NCBI GenBank assembly: GCA_030159075.1
Contig: BROG01000048.1
Span: 248,001 to 312,000 of the forward strand
DNA: 64,000 nt
Reading direction: 5' to 3'
Source of the DNA: Atrina japonica
Lineage: Eukaryota; Mollusca; Bivalvia; Pterioida; Pinnidae
Shown here: piece after piece, positions 60,721 to 64,000 of the stretch
Numbering within the stretch: position 1 is the first letter of the stretch
How the letters are laid out: each line of letters starts with the position of its first letter
Made by a program: the position numbers and the translations under genes
The notes under the pieces: model-generated
Seen by the model: only the letters and a program-made list of their open reading frames with translations
What the model was told of the DNA's origin: nothing
Databases searched by the model: none

Positions 60721-61400
60721 AGATTATTTTCTTTTATTGCAGCAATATACATAAAGTCAGAGTAAATCATCCGCAGATAACCCCTAACTAATCCGCACCA
60801 AGGGTACCTGGGGCCCCTTGTCTCGGATAGGTAATCAGAATCTTAATGCATATTCTATATTGTATATATATTTTGTCAGAGGATTTTCTCACTTTTAAAG
60901 TCCATTAAGATATTCACTGACAATTTATACCTAAAGGCCTGACCCCCTTCAAGTTTTACTGTCAATACAGAGCATATTGATATAATATAAAGTAATGTAA
61001 ATTTATAAACTTGTAATCATTTTCTGTAAAACGGTAATTTTTTTTTATATCTTTTCAATAACAACTTGTTATTTCTCATTTTTATATATTTCTGTAATGT
61101 CTTTATATTTTGTTCTTGTTTTTGATAAATAAAAATATTTATATATTGTAAATTCAATTAGAGAAAGTAAACAATTTATTTCATAGTATTCCTTATGTCC
61201 TGTTTTGTACCCTATGACAACATACTCGAGTCGTCTAAAGTTTCTACCGTCTGGAAGGCTTTTGTTTCCAAAAGAACGTCTTAACATACAGTCTATAAAT
61301 AGTGCTCATAAGTGTCCCTTACATGGCATACACAGGGTTTTCAATTTCCATTTTTGCAACAGTACTTGGTTAGGAATGATTCTATGATGTAATTTCCATC
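60721..61400. other. AT-rich sequence, no gene supported
   Basis: Overlapping frames (61069-61287 minus, 61205-61387 plus) show no recognised domain. cacagggttttcaatttcc at 61330 resembles a CAGGGTTTTC element end without a partner. Confidence 0.45.
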
Positions 61401-61502
61401 GAAATATTTTTTCCTCGTTTCCAGAGGTCCGTGTTTGTCCATTTTTACCGGATTTATATCTATGTTCTTGACATTCTATTGAAATTTGGTATCTGAGATT
61501 TT
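61400..61502 (-). repeat. Penelope-associated repeat, inverted fragment
   Basis: cgtttccagaggtccgtgtt, tgtccatttttaccggattt and ttggtatctgagattttt are the reverse complement of the left end of copies A-C. Confidence 0.6.
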
Positions 61503-61800
61503 TTATATTTCTATTAATATATCAAATAAAATTCTAAACAAATCTTCCAAAACTTTAGTACTGTCTACAAAATTGATTTTTCCATTACAATAGCTAGTAC
61601 ATTCTTTTTCTTTTATTAATAGTTTGTATATTTCTTTATTTTTTACAAAATTCAAGTTACCGTATTTACCAGTAGTTATACTTTCTACCACAACTTCTTT
61701 TGAGCCACATGTTACTTTCAGTCTAAAAGGTTTTTTTCAATATCTGTAAGCCATTTTCGGGAGATTTCCTTTCTAATGGTCATGATTTCTGCAATCCTCC
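61503..61800 (-). other. Open frame downstream of LINE fragment, unassigned
   Basis: Minus frame of 62 codons (VESITTGKYGNLNFVKNKEI then LYKLLI-like, with two Cys). It lies where LINE or other element sequence would continue, but I cannot match it to a known domain. Might be part of a third element. Confidence 0.25.
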
Positions 61801-61925
61801 CCAAATCTTGAAAAGTATAACAGGCAGAGTAAAATTGAAAAAAGCAAAAATGTTTAGCATGCAAAGATCTACAAAAAAGTCATTTGGACCGAAATTGCCT
61901 TATTCCCTTAGAAATTTTATAACAA
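61800..61925 (-). repeat. Fragment of the repeat at 14853-15180
   Basis: The reverse complement reads gggaataaggcaatttcggt, tagatctttgcatgctaaac, atttttgcttttttcaa and ttatacttttcaagat, matching ggggaataaactcccataag, tagatctttgcatgctgaac, tttatattttttccctt and ttatactttttgagat. It joins the LINE fragment at gggaataaggcaa. Confidence 0.65.
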
Positions 61926-62611
61926 TTAGCAAACTAGTTATTGTTCTTAACACATCCTATTATGTTTGAATACAGAGTTTTTGTCCAGTGAATGAATAAT
62001 GAGCCGAATCCAATTTTCTTTAAACTTTCATACTTAAATTCCCATTCAATCGTATCAAAAACCTTTGAAAAATGTAGAAAAATTACATACGCGTCAATGT
62101 TGAACTTTTCCGAACGGTCTATAATGTCCTGTATTTGTCTTGTCTTGTACCCTATAAATATATTCGTACGTATCCGTTTTGATATGTGTTCATTATTTTT
62201 GAAATTTTCCTTTTTTAGTCTTTCAGTTTGTACGCGTGCAGCTACCCTATAATCTATATTTAGGAGAGTAATCGGTCCCGTCTAATTTGCGCACCACATA
62301 CTTTCTCGTCATAATAAGTATTCAATTTGTTTTCCAGTTTGACTCCTATTTTTTCATTGTTTTAAATATTTTTATCATTTTGGCCCAATTCATTTGTTAA
62401 TTCTAATCATATGTAGTTCGTCCCTTTCTCGTCTACGTTTACTTTTACAGGAATATATTGTATTATCTTTAATACGAGTTTTACAGTAGTCCCAAAATTT
62501 CGCATCATGTAATCTCATAATTTTGTTGCTTTCTTGTACTTCATCTGTCAGATTACTAATCATATTTATGTATTCACTTTCGATAAGTATATTGTTATTT
62601 ATTTTTCCAGG
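61926..62611 (-). pseudogene. LINE (non-LTR retrotransposon) reverse transcriptase fragment
   Basis: LINE ORF2 nicks DNA and reverse-transcribes its RNA in place. In minus-strand order: a charged region after the endonuclease (LIESEYINMISNLTDEVQE; FWDYCKTRIKDNTI), then YYDEKVCGAQI. Next comes a direct jump to ITLLNIDYRVAARV (usually RPI(S)LLN...), ERLKKENF, DIIDRSEKFNIDAYVIFL, HFSKVFDTIEWEFKYESL and KISKGIRQ. Several hundred bases between YYDEK...QIR and ITLLN are missing. In motif A the usual catalytic Asp (F-L-D-F) is His. Truncated at KGIRQ before the G-x-P motif and the YADD box. It resembles the L1/Tx1-type linker, but the clade is uncertain. Confidence 0.8.
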
Positions 62612-63560
62612 TGCTAGATTCTGCTGTATCTTTAATTTCTAGTTCGCTGAGATATATCGCATTGACATATGTATGAACATTGTCATTATTATTTGACAAA
62701 ACGTCGTCGATATATCTAAATATCAAATTAAAGGGCACCGCTAACTTTTTCTTCTTTTGATTCATCAGTTAATGAATAAAGTCTGTTTCTTATGAATAAA
62801 GAAACAGTTCAGCCACTAAAGGGGAGCAGAAATGGTTCCCATAGGAATGCCGATAGTTTGTTGAAATTCCAGCGTCTTTTTATATCAACTTCAATGTATT
62901 CATGTGCAGAGTGGTATTGGACAAGTATTATGATAACCAATCATTAGATATTTAAATTTTTGGTTACCAACTTTAGTGAAAAAACAGTTGTCTATGATGC
63001 TAAAATGTTTCTCTTTTAATTTTTTATGTGGAATTGTAGTGTAAAGAGAAGATAAGTCGTATGTTTTGATACTTTGATAATTTTTAAAAGTTGCTTAGAA
63101 TTTTTAAGTATCCACATCTGATTTACACCATTTTTTTGGACTAAGCAATTGTACAGTATTGCTAAGTTTCTCCTTAACGGCTGTTAGTATCTTGATAAGC
63201 AGTAAAGATAAAGGTTTAGTAGAACATTTGCTGTATCCTGCTATGTACCTCTGCTTATATGAGGTTTAATATGGTAGCTCCATATCAGTATTGGTTGTAG
63301 GTACATCAAAAGGGCGTAATTTTGTAGGATCTCGTCCTTTGAAAGTGGACCAAGTGTGTATGGAGGCTTACAAGAATTCATATTAAACGCTAGTTCTTCT
63401 AATAAACAATTATAGTAATGTGCCTTACAAATAAAAATTATATCACTTGAGGCTTTGTCTGGTGGGACCAGTACATATTGGTCGTGTAATCTATCCAGCT
63501 CGGTTACCACTTTTGGATCACTAAATGCAGAAGGATAACATATTATTCATAACGAAACTG
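62612..63560 (-). pseudogene. Penelope-like reverse transcriptase pseudogene, minus strand
   Basis: Begins near SDPKVVTELDRLHDQYVLVP, PDKASSDIIFICKAHYYN (an open frame at 63241-63510) and continues across stops through EPLRRNLAILYNCLV, IGIPMGTISAPL (RT motif around 62845), FRYIDDVLSNNNDN (catalytic YIDD at 62703-62714, intact) and LSELEIKDTAESST, where it stops abruptly and joins the LINE fragment. Frameshifts and stops make it inactive. It is the same family as the plus-strand copy at 52855-53760, in opposite orientation. No GIY-YIG endonuclease part is present. Confidence 0.88.
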
Positions 63561-64000
63561 AAATTCTGTCGCCTAGAATATGTAGAAGATGGCTGATGTC
63601 TAGGCACTGTAAAACCCGTTTGTAATTGAATAGCTTGAATGCGAAGCTAGGTGTTTAGTTATATGAAATGCAAGGCGTGGTCTTCAATTTAAAATATGGC
63701 GAAACACAGGACTGAACCTTTTTTGTGATTAAGAACATTGCTAATGTTAAAGTGATATTATCTGTGTTTTTTAAAGACTTTTTTACCCTTTTATATTACT
63801 TAGACTGATATACAATAACAAAAAGAGATATACACTGGAATAAAAAATTTTAAATTCGTGTATATTTTGTAAAAATTACTTGAGAAACCCAGTTTGGCAA
63901 TTTTTCACTTGCAGTTGATTAATTCAACCTACTATTTGTATATGCATACCACACTGGTCTTGACCTTATTTTCAAAAAAACATACACTCCAAAATATCCC
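63561..64000. other. AT-rich sequence at the window edge
   Basis: Upstream side of the minus-strand Penelope copy. The Penelope-associated repeat found at 52340 is not seen here. Nothing coding. Confidence 0.5.

Overview
This window looks like animal nuclear DNA, most likely from a marine bivalve mollusc. It is AT-rich and has no bacterial gene organisation. It carries a tRNA-derived SINE with a mollusc-type body, Penelope-like and LINE reverse transcriptase remains, a Tc1-like transposase pseudogene, many short terminal-inverted-repeat elements, and dispersed repeats opening ACAAGAG with AGGTCA-rich interiors. The bivalve call rests on remembered repeat families, not on a search. No intact host protein-coding gene is visible; almost every long open frame lies in a tandem repeat or is chance. 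The window is probably intergenic or intronic. Two short plus-strand first-exon candidates (near 35.2 kb and 54.1 kb) are worth testing but weak.

Layout. 0-3.2 kb: three minisatellites (35, 57 and about 53 bp) and a CA/TA microsatellite. 3.2-6.2 kb: unique. 6.2-9.9 kb: nested elements. An outer hAT-like element (CAG-type inverted ends, 6-bp direct repeat CTCTGT) is split by a 2.9-kb block made of two 450-bp direct repeats around 2 kb of non-coding DNA and flanked by ATAA. A third copy of the 450-bp unit stands alone at 12.7 kb, flanked by TGTC. 10-25 kb: a degenerate SINE, a 42-bp minisatellite, ACAAGAG-type repeats, a TA/CAGT MITE, a 37-bp minisatellite split by insertions, and a 197-bp CT tract. 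25-33 kb: Tc1 pseudogene, hAT-like MITE, 26-bp and 66-bp minisatellites, the latter split by a 1.06-kb TIR element with TA duplication. 33-48 kb: an intact SINE with a 14-bp target duplication, two blocks of a 78-bp minisatellite around a 1-kb unique insert holding an exon candidate, a 40-bp minisatellite, and a 3.1-kb array of a 35-bp unit. 48-64 kb: fewer minisatellites, more transposon remains. It has two MITEs, palindromic AT repeats, two Penelope-like RT pseudogenes in opposite orientation, several copies of their presumed upstream region, and a LINE fragment fused to one of them.

Nothing here works together as a pathway. The biology is genome dynamics: repeated insertion into tandem arrays, nested transposition, array homogenisation, and decay of reverse transcriptases, including a plus-strand Penelope copy that lost exactly the two catalytic aspartate codons.
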